Below, piece after piece: positions 6,927 through 14,636 of a stretch of DNA of 43,276 nt. Below the pieces are notes generated by a model. It was not told the origin of the DNA, did not search any database, and saw nothing but the letters and a program-made list of their open reading frames with translations. The translations under genes were made by a program, and so were the position numbers. The stretch's first letter is position 1. Each line of letters begins with the position of its first letter. Source of the stretch: Piscicoccus intestinalis NBRC 104926 (lineage in GTDB: Bacteria > Actinomycetota > Actinomycetes > Actinomycetales > Dermatophilaceae); assembly GCF_001515525.1 (NCBI RefSeq), contig NZ_BCNQ01000036.1, forward strand, positions 1 through 43,276, read 5' to 3'.

Positions 6927-8243
6927 ATGACAACTACGTCTGAGCGCGACACCGGCTCCGAGAAGTCGAACGGGAGCCGCAGCGAGCGCACGACCTGCGT
7001 CGTGGTCGGCGGCGGACCGGCCGGAATGGTGCTGGGCCTGCTGCTGGCCCGCGCCGGCGTCCACGTCACGGTGTTGGAGAAGCACGCCGACTTCCTGCGG
7101 GACTTTCGCGGCGACACCGTGCACCCTACGACCCTGGACCTGCTCGACGACCTCGGACTGTTCGAGCGGTTCGACGCCCTGCCGCACAGCAAGCTGAGCC
7201 GGGCGCGGGTGCAGGACTCGGACGGGCGGGAGGTCACGCTCGTCGACCTGACGCGGCTGCCGCTTCGGCACCCGTACATCGCGATGGTGCCGCAGTGGGA
7301 CTTCCTCGACCTGCTCGCCGAGGCCGGGCGCGCGGAGCCGACGTTCGACCTGCGGATGCGCCACGAGGTCACCGGTGTGGTGCGCGACGGCGATCGGGTG
7401 GTCGGCGTCGACGTCGAGAGCCCGGACGGTCCGATCCGGCTGCTGGCCGATCTCGTCGTCGCCTGCGACGGGCGCTGGTCGCTCGTGCGCCGCGAAACGG
7501 GGCTGCCGAAGCGCGAATTCCCGGTCGGCTTCGACGTCTGGTGGTTCCGCATCCCGACCCGGCGCGACCTGGCCGAGTCGCTGCTGCCGCGGTTCAACGA
7601 CGGCGAGGTGGCAATCGCGATTCCCCGCGAGGGTTACCTGCAGGTGGCCTACCTGGGCCGCAAGGGCAGCGACGCGGCGCTGCGGGCGCGCGGCATCGAG
7701 GACTTCCGGGCGCGGATCGCGCGGCTGCTGCCGCAGGCCGCCGATGACGTCGCGGGCATCGCCTCGATGGACGACGTCAAGGTGCTCGACGTGCGCGTCG
7801 ACCGCCTGAGCCGCTGGCACGCGCCCGGGGTGCTGTGCATCGGCGACGCGGCCCACGCGATGTCGCCCGTCGGGGGAGTCGGCATCAACCTGGCCGTGCA
7901 GGACGCCGTCGCCACCGCCCGCCTGCTGGCCGGGCCCCTGCAGCGCGCCGGCTCCGACGGCCCGGTGCGGGAGGCCGACCTGCGTCGGGTGCGGCGCCGC
8001 CGCCTCCTGCCCACGGTCGTGGTGCAGGGTGTGCAGCGGGTCATGCATGCGGCACTCATCGACCGCGTCCTCGACGGCGACGTCACCGGCCCGCCCGCCG
8101 CGGCCGTGGCGGCGTGGCGTCGGGTTCCGGCCCTGAGCGCGATCCCCGCCCTGCTCATCGGAGTCGGTCCGCGCCCCGAGCGCATCCCGGCCTGGGCCCG
8201 CCGGGCTTCGTCGGCGCGCGGTCGGCGGCTCGTGCGTCGCTAG
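6927..8243 (+). CDS. FAD-dependent monooxygenase (FAD_binding_3 / aromatic hydroxylase type)
   Basis: A 438-residue flavoprotein. The dinucleotide-binding motif VVVGGGPAGMVLGLLLARAG is near residues 25-44. The DG-type motif VACDGRWSLVRR is in the middle, and the second FAD motif LCIGDAAHAMSP at ~304-315 is followed by GGVGINLAVQDA. These mark single-component NAD(P)H-dependent hydroxylases of aromatic or polyketide substrates. GGAGGAG precedes ATG 6927. The divergent TetR gene is the likely regulator. The C-terminal end is Arg rich and the usual thioredoxin-like C-terminal domain is absent. The substrate cannot be told from sequence. Confidence 0.88.
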   Translation: MTTTSERDTGSEKSNGSRSERTTCVVVGGGPAGMVLGLLLARAGVHVTVLEKHADFLRDFRGDTVHPTTLDLLDDLGLFERFDALPHSKLSRARVQDSDGREVTLVDLTRLPLRHPYIAMVPQWDFLDLLAEAGRAEPTFDLRMRHEVTGVVRDGDRVVGVDVESPDGPIRLLADLVVACDGRWSLVRRETGLPKREFPVGFDVWWFRIPTRRDLAESLLPRFNDGEVAIAIPREGYLQVAYLGRKGSDAALRARGIEDFRARIARLLPQAADDVAGIASMDDVKVLDVRVDRLSRWHAPGVLCIGDAAHAMSPVGGVGINLAVQDAVATARLLAGPLQRAGSDGPVREADLRRVRRRRLLPTVVVQGVQRVMHAALIDRVLDGDVTGPPAAAVAAWRRVPALSAIPALLIGVGPRPERIPAWARRASSARGRRLVRR

Positions 8244-8448
8244 CGGTACCGCGTCCGATCCTCTCCCCATCGTCGCCACCGCCCGGCGAGGAGACGACGG
8301 ACGCCAACGCCGGGACCATCGGCCCGGTCCGACGGCCCGGTCGACCCGCCCAATCCCCGGCTGCGGGATCAACGTGCCGCATGATGGTGAAAAGTCCACT
8401 CTCTTCGGAGGGTTTGGCAACTGCGGGGGGACGAGTCGAAAGGAAACC

Positions 8449-9351
8449 ATGGCCTACTCGACCTGGAGCGTCGCCGTCGAGGGTGGCAGTCTCGGCGGTC
8501 TGGATTACGGGGGCGCCGGGCAGGACCTGCTGTTCATCCACACCGCGGGCATGTGCGCCCTGACGTGGGATCCGGTGATCTCGCAGCTGAACGGCTTCCG
8601 CGCCGTCTCGATGGACGTGCGCGGACACTCGCTCAGCGCGTCCGCGCCGGTGACCGACGCGGGGTACAACTGGCGTGACGTGCTGACCGTCATCGACGAG
8701 CTCGGGCTGAACCGGCCGATCGTCATCGGCCACAACACCGGGGGATTCATGGCGGTGGCGGCCGCCGCCGACAGCCCCGAGCGGTTCCGCGCCGTCATCA
8801 CCATCGAGTTGAGCCTGCCGCTGGGGTCGCGGCAGGAGGTGCACGACGACCTGCAGATGGCACAGTCCGACGAGTTCATGGACGACCTGTGCGCCCGCTT
8901 CGGCTTCGGCCAGGTGGTCGCGTCACAGGAGGAGGTCGAGGCGGCCGCGCGCGAGCAGGCGGCGAACTCCTCCACGGACTGGCTGATGGCCGGGGCCGGC
9001 GAGGCGATCGCCGAGGAGACGCGCTACTCGTTCGTGCAGCGACCCGACGGCACGTGGCTGCACACGCCCGACCGCGCGACGCTGCAGCGGCTGTACGAGA
9101 TCGACATCGACGCCCCGTACTTCCCGACCGCCGACTTGTACGACCTGATCGACGTGCCCCTGCACCTCGTGCAGCCCGAGGCCGGCATGGTCACGCTGAC
9201 CCCGCCGGAGGTCGAAGCCCTGCTGCAGCGCCGCCCAGACCTGCACGTGCACGCCATCGGCGGTGCGCACCTGGCGCACCGGTCGCACCCCGGCGAATTG
9301 GCGTCGATCATCCGGTTCGTCGCCGAGGACCGGTACGAACCCGGGGCCTGA
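8449..9351 (+). CDS. Alpha/beta hydrolase-fold protein with Asn at the nucleophile position
   Basis: A 300-residue protein; ATG 8449 has AAAGGA upstream and begins MAYSTWSV, while an in-frame start at 8374 lacks support. The fold is clear: oxyanion region LLFIHTAGMCALTWDPV, nucleophile elbow VIGHNTGGFMAVAAAA, and a late His in GGAHLAHRSHP. The elbow carries N96 (codon AAC at 8734-8736) where Ser, or Asp in dehalogenase-like members, is expected, so normal hydrolase chemistry is doubtful. A single base change would restore AGC Ser. Its stop codon falls at the first bases of a dispersed repeat that extends to 9552. Confidence 0.8.
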   Translation: MAYSTWSVAVEGGSLGGLDYGGAGQDLLFIHTAGMCALTWDPVISQLNGFRAVSMDVRGHSLSASAPVTDAGYNWRDVLTVIDELGLNRPIVIGHNTGGFMAVAAAADSPERFRAVITIELSLPLGSRQEVHDDLQMAQSDEFMDDLCARFGFGQVVASQEEVEAAAREQAANSSTDWLMAGAGEAIAEETRYSFVQRPDGTWLHTPDRATLQRLYEIDIDAPYFPTADLYDLIDVPLHLVQPEAGMVTLTPPEVEALLQRRPDLHVHAIGGAHLAHRSHPGELASIIRFVAEDRYEPGA

Positions 9352-9552
9352 TTCGGCCCCGGATCGCGGGTCGAGACGAGAATGACTTACACACTCCCGT
9401 GCAACTAATTCGGTCGTCTCGCTGACCTGCGGTGATGCAGAGCGCCTCATCGCCGAGCGCGGAGTATGTAAGCCAACTTCGTCTTCGGCCCATCCGCGCG
9501 CGGCACTGTCCGCGACCGCGTCCTCCTGCGAGACCCCTGCAGCGCACATGTC
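9350..9552 (+). repeat. Dispersed repeat, left copy (inverted partner at 43069-43276)
   Basis: About 180 bases (9374-9552) match the reverse complement of the right end of the window with roughly 12 differences including one indel (~93% identity). Weaker similarity reaches back to the hydrolase stop codon at 9350. Differences are not concentrated at any codon position, so it is not a conserved coding segment. Inside lies a ~93-bp core bounded by imperfect inverted ends, TGACTTACACACTCC (from 9383) and GGAGTATGTAAGCCA (to about 9475), as in a miniature transposable element. A small hairpin, TGTCGCA/TGCGACA, sits at the right end (9550-9568). Confidence 0.8.
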
Positions 9553-9610
9553 GCAATGACTGCGACACAAGGACATTCGTGATCCGAGGCGCAAGCGCGG
9601 TCTGTTTCGC

Positions 9611-10852
9611 TCAACCGGCCGTCGACCACTCCCGTCTCAGGCCCTCCAAGTGCGCGCGCTGAGACGGGTCGTGGGTGAGCGACAGGGCCTTGTCGAGGGC
9701 CTTGAGGGCGTCGGCGTGCCGCCCGGCGCGGGCGAGGAGGTGGGCGCGGGTGACCCACGCGGGCTGGTAGCGGGAGGCGGTGTCACCTGGGCCGGCCTGC
9801 GAATCCAGCACGGCCAGACCGGCGTTGGGGCCGTCGACGTCGGCGGTCACCGAGGCGAGCGCGGTGACGGCGCCCAGGCTCGGGGCGAGGTCGACGAGGG
9901 CGCGGTGTAGCTGCAGGAGGAGCGTGGGGTCGGGCTCGGTGCCGTCGATGCGGGCGCAGTGGAGCGCCTGGATGGCGGCCTCGAGCTGGAAGCGGCCGAG
10001 TTCCCCGAGGCCGTGCGCGGCGGCGAGGTGCGCGCGGCCCCGGTCGATGAGCGCGCGGTTCCAGCGCGACGGGTCCTGGCGTGCGAGCGGCACGAAGCGG
10101 CCTTCGTCGTCGGTGCGCGCGGACCGGCGGGCGGCGGAGAGATCGACGAGCGCCGCCAGTCCGCGGACCTCGGCGTCGCGGGGCATCAGCTCGGCGAGCA
10201 CCTGCGCCAGCTGCAGCCCCTCGGGAGGCAGCCCGCTCGCCTCGGGACCGGTCGACCACTCGATCGTGTACGCGGCGTAGACGGCCTCGAGCAGGGTGTC
10301 GAGCCGGTCCGGTAGATCGGAGCGATCCGGGATGCGGAAGGGGATGTGTGCCGCCTTGATCCGCGACTTCGCCCGCGTCAGCCGGGTCGACATCGTCGGC
10401 GCGGGCACGGCGTAGGCGCGCGCGATCTGCTCGGCGGTGAACCCGAGAACCGTATTGAGCATCAACGCGGTTCGCGCGTTGGCGGCGATGGCCGGGTGCG
10501 CGCAGACGAGCATGAGCTCGAGGCGGCGATCGGGGATCGCGTCGGGGTCGATGTCGTCGAGCACGTGCGGCAGGCCTCCCGCCTCCGGATCGAGCTGCTG
10601 CGTGCGGGTGTGTTCGGCGGACTTCCACCGGTCCCGCAGCCGGTTGCGGGCGACGGTGAGCAGCCAGGCGTCGGGGTAGGCCGGGATGCCACTCTCGGGC
10701 CAGGCGCGCAAGGCCCGCTCGAAGGCGTCGGCGAGGGCGTCCTCGGCGGCGGCGATGTCGTTGGTGGCCGAGCTGAGCAGGGCCAACAGCCGGCCGTAGC
10801 CGGTGCGGGCGCGCTCTTCGGCGACGGCCCGCACCGGCTCTGTCGTGCTCAT
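9611..10852 (-). CDS. ECF42-type RNA polymerase sigma factor with C-terminal extension
   Basis: A 413-residue protein. Residues ~10-90 form sigma region 2 (AAEDALADAFERALRAWPESGIP, AYPDAWLLTVARNRLRDR). Region 4 follows at ~125-170 (TALMLNTVLGFTAEQIARAYAVPAPTMSTRLTRAK). After it comes a long helical, TPR-like extension ending in AHLLARAGRHADALKALDKAL. This layout and the neighbouring YCII (DGPF) gene match what is known of group ECF42, which has no anti-sigma factor and uses its C-terminal extension for control. The start codon overlaps the stop of a five-codon mini-ORF (see findings). Confidence 0.9.
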   Translation of the reverse strand: MSTTEPVRAVAEERARTGYGRLLALLSSATNDIAAAEDALADAFERALRAWPESGIPAYPDAWLLTVARNRLRDRWKSAEHTRTQQLDPEAGGLPHVLDDIDPDAIPDRRLELMLVCAHPAIAANARTALMLNTVLGFTAEQIARAYAVPAPTMSTRLTRAKSRIKAAHIPFRIPDRSDLPDRLDTLLEAVYAAYTIEWSTGPEASGLPPEGLQLAQVLAELMPRDAEVRGLAALVDLSAARRSARTDDEGRFVPLARQDPSRWNRALIDRGRAHLAAAHGLGELGRFQLEAAIQALHCARIDGTEPDPTLLLQLHRALVDLAPSLGAVTALASVTADVDGPNAGLAVLDSQAGPGDTASRYQPAWVTRAHLLARAGRHADALKALDKALSLTHDPSQRAHLEGLRREWSTAG

Positions 10853-10870
10853 CGGGTGCTCATCGGGTGC

Positions 10871-11242
10871 TCAGTGGGTCCAGGCACCGTCGACGTAGGA
10901 GGTGCCGGCCGGCCGGACCTCGATGACGCCGAACTGCGCGGCGGGGCACTTCTCGGCCCACCCGATGGCGGCGTCGAGGTCGGGCACGTCGAGCACGAAG
11001 ACCCCGGCGAGGGCCTCGACGGTGTCGGCGAACGGCCCGTCCTGAACCTCCAGGGAGCCGGTGCGCCGAGTCACCGTCGTCGTGGCGGTGCTGGGCTGGA
11101 GCACCTCGGCGGCGACGAGCACCCCGGCGGAGTGCAACGCGTCGGCGTACGCCTGGAAGGCGCGCATGGCGGCCTCCATCGTCTCCGGGTCGATCTCGCC
11201 GGCGGCCGGCTCGCGGTAGTGCAGCAGCAGGGAGTAGCGCAT
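10871..11242 (-). CDS. YCII-related (DGPF domain) protein, partner of ECF42 sigma factor
   Basis: A 123-residue protein starting at ATG 11242 (MRYSLLLHYRE) with AGAGGA upstream; the longer open frame to 11365 has no site and looks non-coding. The family hallmark VQDGPFADTVEALAGVFVLDVPDLDAAIGWAEKCP is present in pieces, with a dimeric ferredoxin-like fold expected. YCII/DGPF genes next to ECF42 sigma factors are an established association, and this gene is transcribed just before the sigma gene with 18 bases between. The biochemical role of these proteins is not settled. Confidence 0.9.
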   Translation of the reverse strand: MRYSLLLHYREPAAGEIDPETMEAAMRAFQAYADALHSAGVLVAAEVLQPSTATTTVTRRTGSLEVQDGPFADTVEALAGVFVLDVPDLDAAIGWAEKCPAAQFGVIEVRPAGTSYVDGAWTH

Positions 11243-11386
11243 GGTCTGATCCTCTCGTCGCTGGGCGACCCGTGTGGCTGCCCGACACCTCCATGACGAT
11301 CGGCCTCGGCGCGATTCGTCACCCTGCCCCGGGTGTTGTGGATCGGGTTCTGGCAGTCGGGCCACGAGTGCGCGGGGAGACCGCGG

Positions 11387-13294
11387 TCACGACAGGTCGT
11401 AGACGCTCGTGCCGAACATCGTGATGGCGTCGTAGTGCGTTCGGGCCCACTCGCTGATGCGCCACGTGTTCTGCATCGCCGCTGCCGGCCCGCCCCACCA
11501 GCGCGGTGCCACGGGCTGTGTGGCCGCCCGGGTCGGTGACGGCTCCGGCACGATGACGTAATAGCGCACCTGGCCCCGGCGCACGGCGTCGAGGAACGCC
11601 GGGAGCGCAGGGGTCGCGTCGGTGCCGTGAAATCCACCGATGGGCATGACGGGCACGCGGGCTTGCACCTCGAGGTTGGCGGCCTCGTACGAGCCACGGA
11701 CCGCGGCGGCCCAAGGGGTGCCCTCCGAGCGGAGGGTGGCGATGAACTCCGGGGAGTAGGTCGTCGGACGGTCCTTGGCGCGCAGGGTGAGCACGGTTCC
11801 AGCGACGGGCGGTGCGCCTTGCTGGAGCACGGGGTTGACGCCCCCGTGCGGGGAGTCGATCGTTGCGACGGCGTAACCGGCGGGTGCCAGCGCCACCACG
11901 AAGGCGCTGACCAGCGTGACGTTCGACCACCATCGCGAGGGAACCACCAGCAACGCGGCCGCGACGACGACGGTGGCGACCGCCAGCAGAGCCGCCCACC
12001 TTGTCGCGCCGTCCCACCCGCCTCGGGCGTACAGACTCACCTCCCAGGCGCCCTGGAGGAGCACCACGCTCGCCACCGTGAGTCGGCCGGGTGCGGGGAG
12101 GCGATTCTTTCGCGCCGCATCGACGCCGAGCCCGAGGAGGATCGCTGCCGGCGCCGCCAGCGCAGAGGTGTAGTACGGGTGCACGATTCCGCGCATCAGG
12201 CTGATGACGAGCGCATGCGTGAACAGCCAGGTGGCCATCGAGAGCGCCACGGCTCGCGCGAGGTCGTCGCGCGGGAGGCCGCGCCTGCGCCACAGGACCC
12301 ACAGCAGCGCAGCGGTCGCCGGCAGCAGGATCCAGGAGGACTCGAGGGCGAACTCTCCGGTGAACAGACGGAACGGTCCGGGACCGCCCTCGGGGCCGAG
12401 GCGTTGCCACCACGACTCGGTGTTGCCGGCGCTCGCGCTGGGTGTAGAGCGACCGACGATCCGCGCCAACCCGTTGTAGCCGATGACCAGGTCGAGGAAC
12501 GAGTTAGTTGCGGACTCACCGAGGTAGGGACGCAGGTTCGCCGGCCAAATCTGCAGCAAGAGGACGTACGAGCCGCCGGTCGCGAGCGCGGCCGCGGCTG
12601 CCGCGCCGACTCGAGCGGCGCGGCGACGAAGTGGCTCCTGGCCACCCAGCAGCACCAGCAGGGCGAAGGCGGGTGCGGCGATGAGCCCCTCCAGCATCTT
12701 GGCCAGGAAGGCCAAGCCCACGGCGGAGCCCGCGAGCAGCGCCCAGGGCCAGGCGGGTCGCCGGACGAGGCGAAGGCTCGCGGCGGCGGCGGCGAGGAGA
12801 CACAGGTTCATCACGGCGTCGGGGTTGTTGTACCGATAGATGAGGACATTCGCCGGAAGTAGCGCCATGCAGACCGCGGATGGGAGGGCGGCTCGCCAGT
12901 CCGTGAGGCGTCGCACGATGGCGTACACCGCCGCGACCGAGACGACGCCCATGAGAACCTGCGGCACGAGGGTGCTCGCGCCGCTGAAGCCGAAGACCCT
13001 GGCGGAAAGCGTCATGAGCCACGTCGATAGAGGCGGTTTGTCGACCGTCACGGTGGCACCGGGGTCGATGGCGCCGAACAGCCAAGCCTTGGCGCTGCGG
13101 GTTCCGGCCCAGGTCGCTCCGGAGTAGAACGCGTTGCCGAACCCCACCCGATCCAGGTGGTTCAGGTATAGGGCGCCGACGGCCGCGGCGAGCAACGGCG
13201 CCACCCAGTGTGGCTGCCCGGCCGGCTCCGTGCGATGTCGCCGGGTGAGTGCATTCGGAACCGTCCGCCCCAAGGGCGCAGTGTCGACAGCCAT
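11387..13294 (-). CDS. ArnT/PMT-like membrane glycosyltransferase (GT39-like)
   Basis: A 635-residue polytopic enzyme; ATG 13294 (MAVDTAP) has GGAGG eight bases upstream, so I prefer it to the in-frame ATG 13357. About 11-13 membrane spans are followed by a C-terminal soluble domain. Family marks are the first-loop segment LNHLDRVGFGNAFYSGATWAG, the VTVDKPPLSTWLM motif, YRYNNPDAVMNLC, and the late PVMPIGGFHGTDATP segment. Members transfer sugars from polyprenyl-phosphate donors to cell-envelope acceptors. A remnant of an OmpR-type regulator with a TTCAGA direct repeat lies just upstream, which suggests the gene was once controlled by a two-component system. Confidence 0.85.
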   Translation of the reverse strand: MAVDTAPLGRTVPNALTRRHRTEPAGQPHWVAPLLAAAVGALYLNHLDRVGFGNAFYSGATWAGTRSAKAWLFGAIDPGATVTVDKPPLSTWLMTLSARVFGFSGASTLVPQVLMGVVSVAAVYAIVRRLTDWRAALPSAVCMALLPANVLIYRYNNPDAVMNLCLLAAAAASLRLVRRPAWPWALLAGSAVGLAFLAKMLEGLIAAPAFALLVLLGGQEPLRRRAARVGAAAAAALATGGSYVLLLQIWPANLRPYLGESATNSFLDLVIGYNGLARIVGRSTPSASAGNTESWWQRLGPEGGPGPFRLFTGEFALESSWILLPATAALLWVLWRRRGLPRDDLARAVALSMATWLFTHALVISLMRGIVHPYYTSALAAPAAILLGLGVDAARKNRLPAPGRLTVASVVLLQGAWEVSLYARGGWDGATRWAALLAVATVVVAAALLVVPSRWWSNVTLVSAFVVALAPAGYAVATIDSPHGGVNPVLQQGAPPVAGTVLTLRAKDRPTTYSPEFIATLRSEGTPWAAAVRGSYEAANLEVQARVPVMPIGGFHGTDATPALPAFLDAVRRGQVRYYVIVPEPSPTRAATQPVAPRWWGGPAAAMQNTWRISEWARTHYDAITMFGTSVYDLS

Positions 13295-13383
13295 CGTTCG
13301 GCCTCCGTTCGCAACCGACGCAGCGATCGTCACCGGCGGCAGCTGAAGCCACACCAAACGGAGCCGGTGCCGGGCGAGTCGGC

Positions 13384-13400
13384 TTCAGAGTGGTTTCAGA
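13384..13400. promoter_or_regulatory. TTCAGA direct repeat, OmpR/PhoB-type site
   Basis: TTCAGA occurs at 13384-13389 and 13395-13400, exactly 11 bases apart, the spacing used by tandem OmpR/PhoB-family dimers. It abuts the remnant of an OmpR-type regulator and lies about 90 bases upstream of the leftward glycosyltransferase gene. A related CTGAAG occurs near 13343. Confidence 0.35.
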
Positions 13401-13781
13401 CATGCGTGCTCGTCGCGCGGCTGAGGGCGCTGGCTCGGCGAGGGGCGCCGGAACACCCCGTCACGTTGACCGTCGGCGAGCCCACCCTCGACCCGAACAC
13501 CCGGCGCGTCACCTGTCGAGGGCAGGAGATCTCGCTGACAGCCAAGCAGTTCGCGGTCCTGCAGTTCCTCATGCGCCACCCCGACGAGGTGCTGTCGAAG
13601 GCCGAGATTGTGGGATCCGACCTACGACGGCGGCGAGAACATCGTCGAGGTGTACGTCGGCAATCTGCGCAAGAAGATCGACATCCCCTTTGATCGTCAC
13701 TCCCTGGAGACGGTGCGCGGCGCCGGCTACCGGCTCCGCCCGGTCGCCCCGGAGGACGGGCGAACTTTCTGTCGTCCGTGA
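13401..13781 (+). pseudogene. OmpR/PhoB-type response regulator, DNA-binding half only, frameshifted
   Basis: Two frames together encode the C-terminal half of a winged-helix response regulator. The first frame reads the linker LVARLRALARRG and the wing start (LTVGEPTLDPNTRRV, ISLTAKQFAVLQFLMRHPDEVLSKAEIV). From 13614 the next frame continues DPTYDGGENIVEVYVGNLRKK and SLETVRGAGYRLRP to TGA 13779-13781. Several bases around 13610 appear deleted, since the usual residues between KAEI and W-D-P are missing. The whole receiver domain is absent. The remnant cannot be phosphorylated and is probably non-functional. Confidence 0.8.
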
Positions 13782-13860
13782 GGACCGGCGCGTCCAGGGC
13801 CTCTGCCGCCGCGACGTACCGCGCGTCGTGCGCCGCGAGGTCGTCGCGCAGCTCAGGCGT
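13756..13860 (-). pseudogene. VapC-type PIN-domain toxin remnant
   Basis: On the minus strand, 13860 down to 13756 reads TPELRDDLAAHDARYVAAAE followed by ALDAPVLTDDRKFAR. This matches the C-terminal third of VapC PIN domains, including the conserved D-x-x-Y-v-x-l-A and T-D-D positions. No start, no N-terminal Asp and no VapB antitoxin are present. It overlaps the end of the response-regulator remnant on the opposite strand. It is a fragment left by deletion. Confidence 0.6.
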
Positions 13861-13907
13861 TCGTCGCTGCGGCGGCTGCGCGGGGTGCAGCTAGCTCGAC
13901 CCGGTAC

Positions 13908-13927
13908 CGTATCAGAACTGATACGAT
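13908..13927 (+). promoter_or_regulatory. Operator and -10 box of the nucleotidyltransferase/XRE pair
   Basis: CGTATCAG (13908-13915) and CTGATACG (13918-13925) form an 8+8 palindrome around AA. It overlaps a -10 box TACGAT (13922-13927). Seven bases later ATG 13935 could be both transcript start and start codon. The XRE protein of the pair is the probable autorepressor. Confidence 0.55.
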
Positions 13928-13934
13928 GAGTGCC

Positions 13935-14636
13935 ATGACACGCTCACCCCGGCTGCAGGCGGTCCTGCGCTCGGCGGCCAGGCTCCAGGAGTTGGTTCCC
14001 GATGCTGTCCTCGTCGGGGGTACCGCGTCAGCCCTGCACGCTGGGCATCGGCTGTCACTGGACCACGACCATGTCCTGGCCGATCTCACCGAGCGCTACG
14101 CCGAGATTGTCGAAGCGGTCGAGGCCAGCGAGGGCTGGGTGACGTCGGTGCGCGCCAGCAGCCCGCCGCTCACCCCGCTCGGGAGCCTGGACGGTATCGA
14201 GGCCGGCCTGCGTCAGCTCCGACGCACACGTCCGCTGGAAGTCGAGGACGTCGACCTCGGAGCCGGGGTCACGGTGCGCGTTCCCACCCTCCCCGAGATG
14301 CTCCGCGTCAAGGCGTACCTCGTCGTCCAGCGCAACGCCACCCGTGACTACCTCGACACGGCGGCGCTGATCGACCGGATCGGGGAGGCCGCGGCGGCAT
14401 CAGTTTTCGTGACGATCGACGACTACTACGCCGACCGGTCGAACGAGGGGGACTCCGTGCTCACCGCAGTGACCCTTCGCTTGGCTGAGCCGACGCCCAA
14501 GGATCCACGGGTAACCACCCAGCTGCGGACCTATAAGGAGCTGGACGAGCGGTGGCACGACTGGGCGTCGGTGACCTCGGTCTGCGCCGAAGTTGCCGAC
14601 CGCCTCCTGGAGCTCACCGAACAGGACCAGCGATGA
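13935..14636 (+). CDS. AbiEii/MenT-like nucleotidyltransferase, probable toxin
   Basis: A 233-residue protein (ATG 13926 would add three residues, but neither start has a ribosome site and 13935 fits a leaderless message). The nucleotidyltransferase motif VGGTASALHAGHRLSLDHD carries GGT (28-30) and the Asp pair D43/D45. The second family motif, LRVKAYLVVQRNATRDYLD, matches the K...R..RD..D signature of AbiEii-type proteins. Such proteins transfer nucleotides to RNA or protein substrates and act as toxins or abortive-infection effectors. The stop overlaps the start of an XRE-type gene (ATGA). The toxin-first order is unusual for classical modules. Confidence 0.7.
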   Translation: MTRSPRLQAVLRSAARLQELVPDAVLVGGTASALHAGHRLSLDHDHVLADLTERYAEIVEAVEASEGWVTSVRASSPPLTPLGSLDGIEAGLRQLRRTRPLEVEDVDLGAGVTVRVPTLPEMLRVKAYLVVQRNATRDYLDTAALIDRIGEAAAASVFVTIDDYYADRSNEGDSVLTAVTLRLAEPTPKDPRVTTQLRTYKELDERWHDWASVTSVCAEVADRLLELTEQDQR

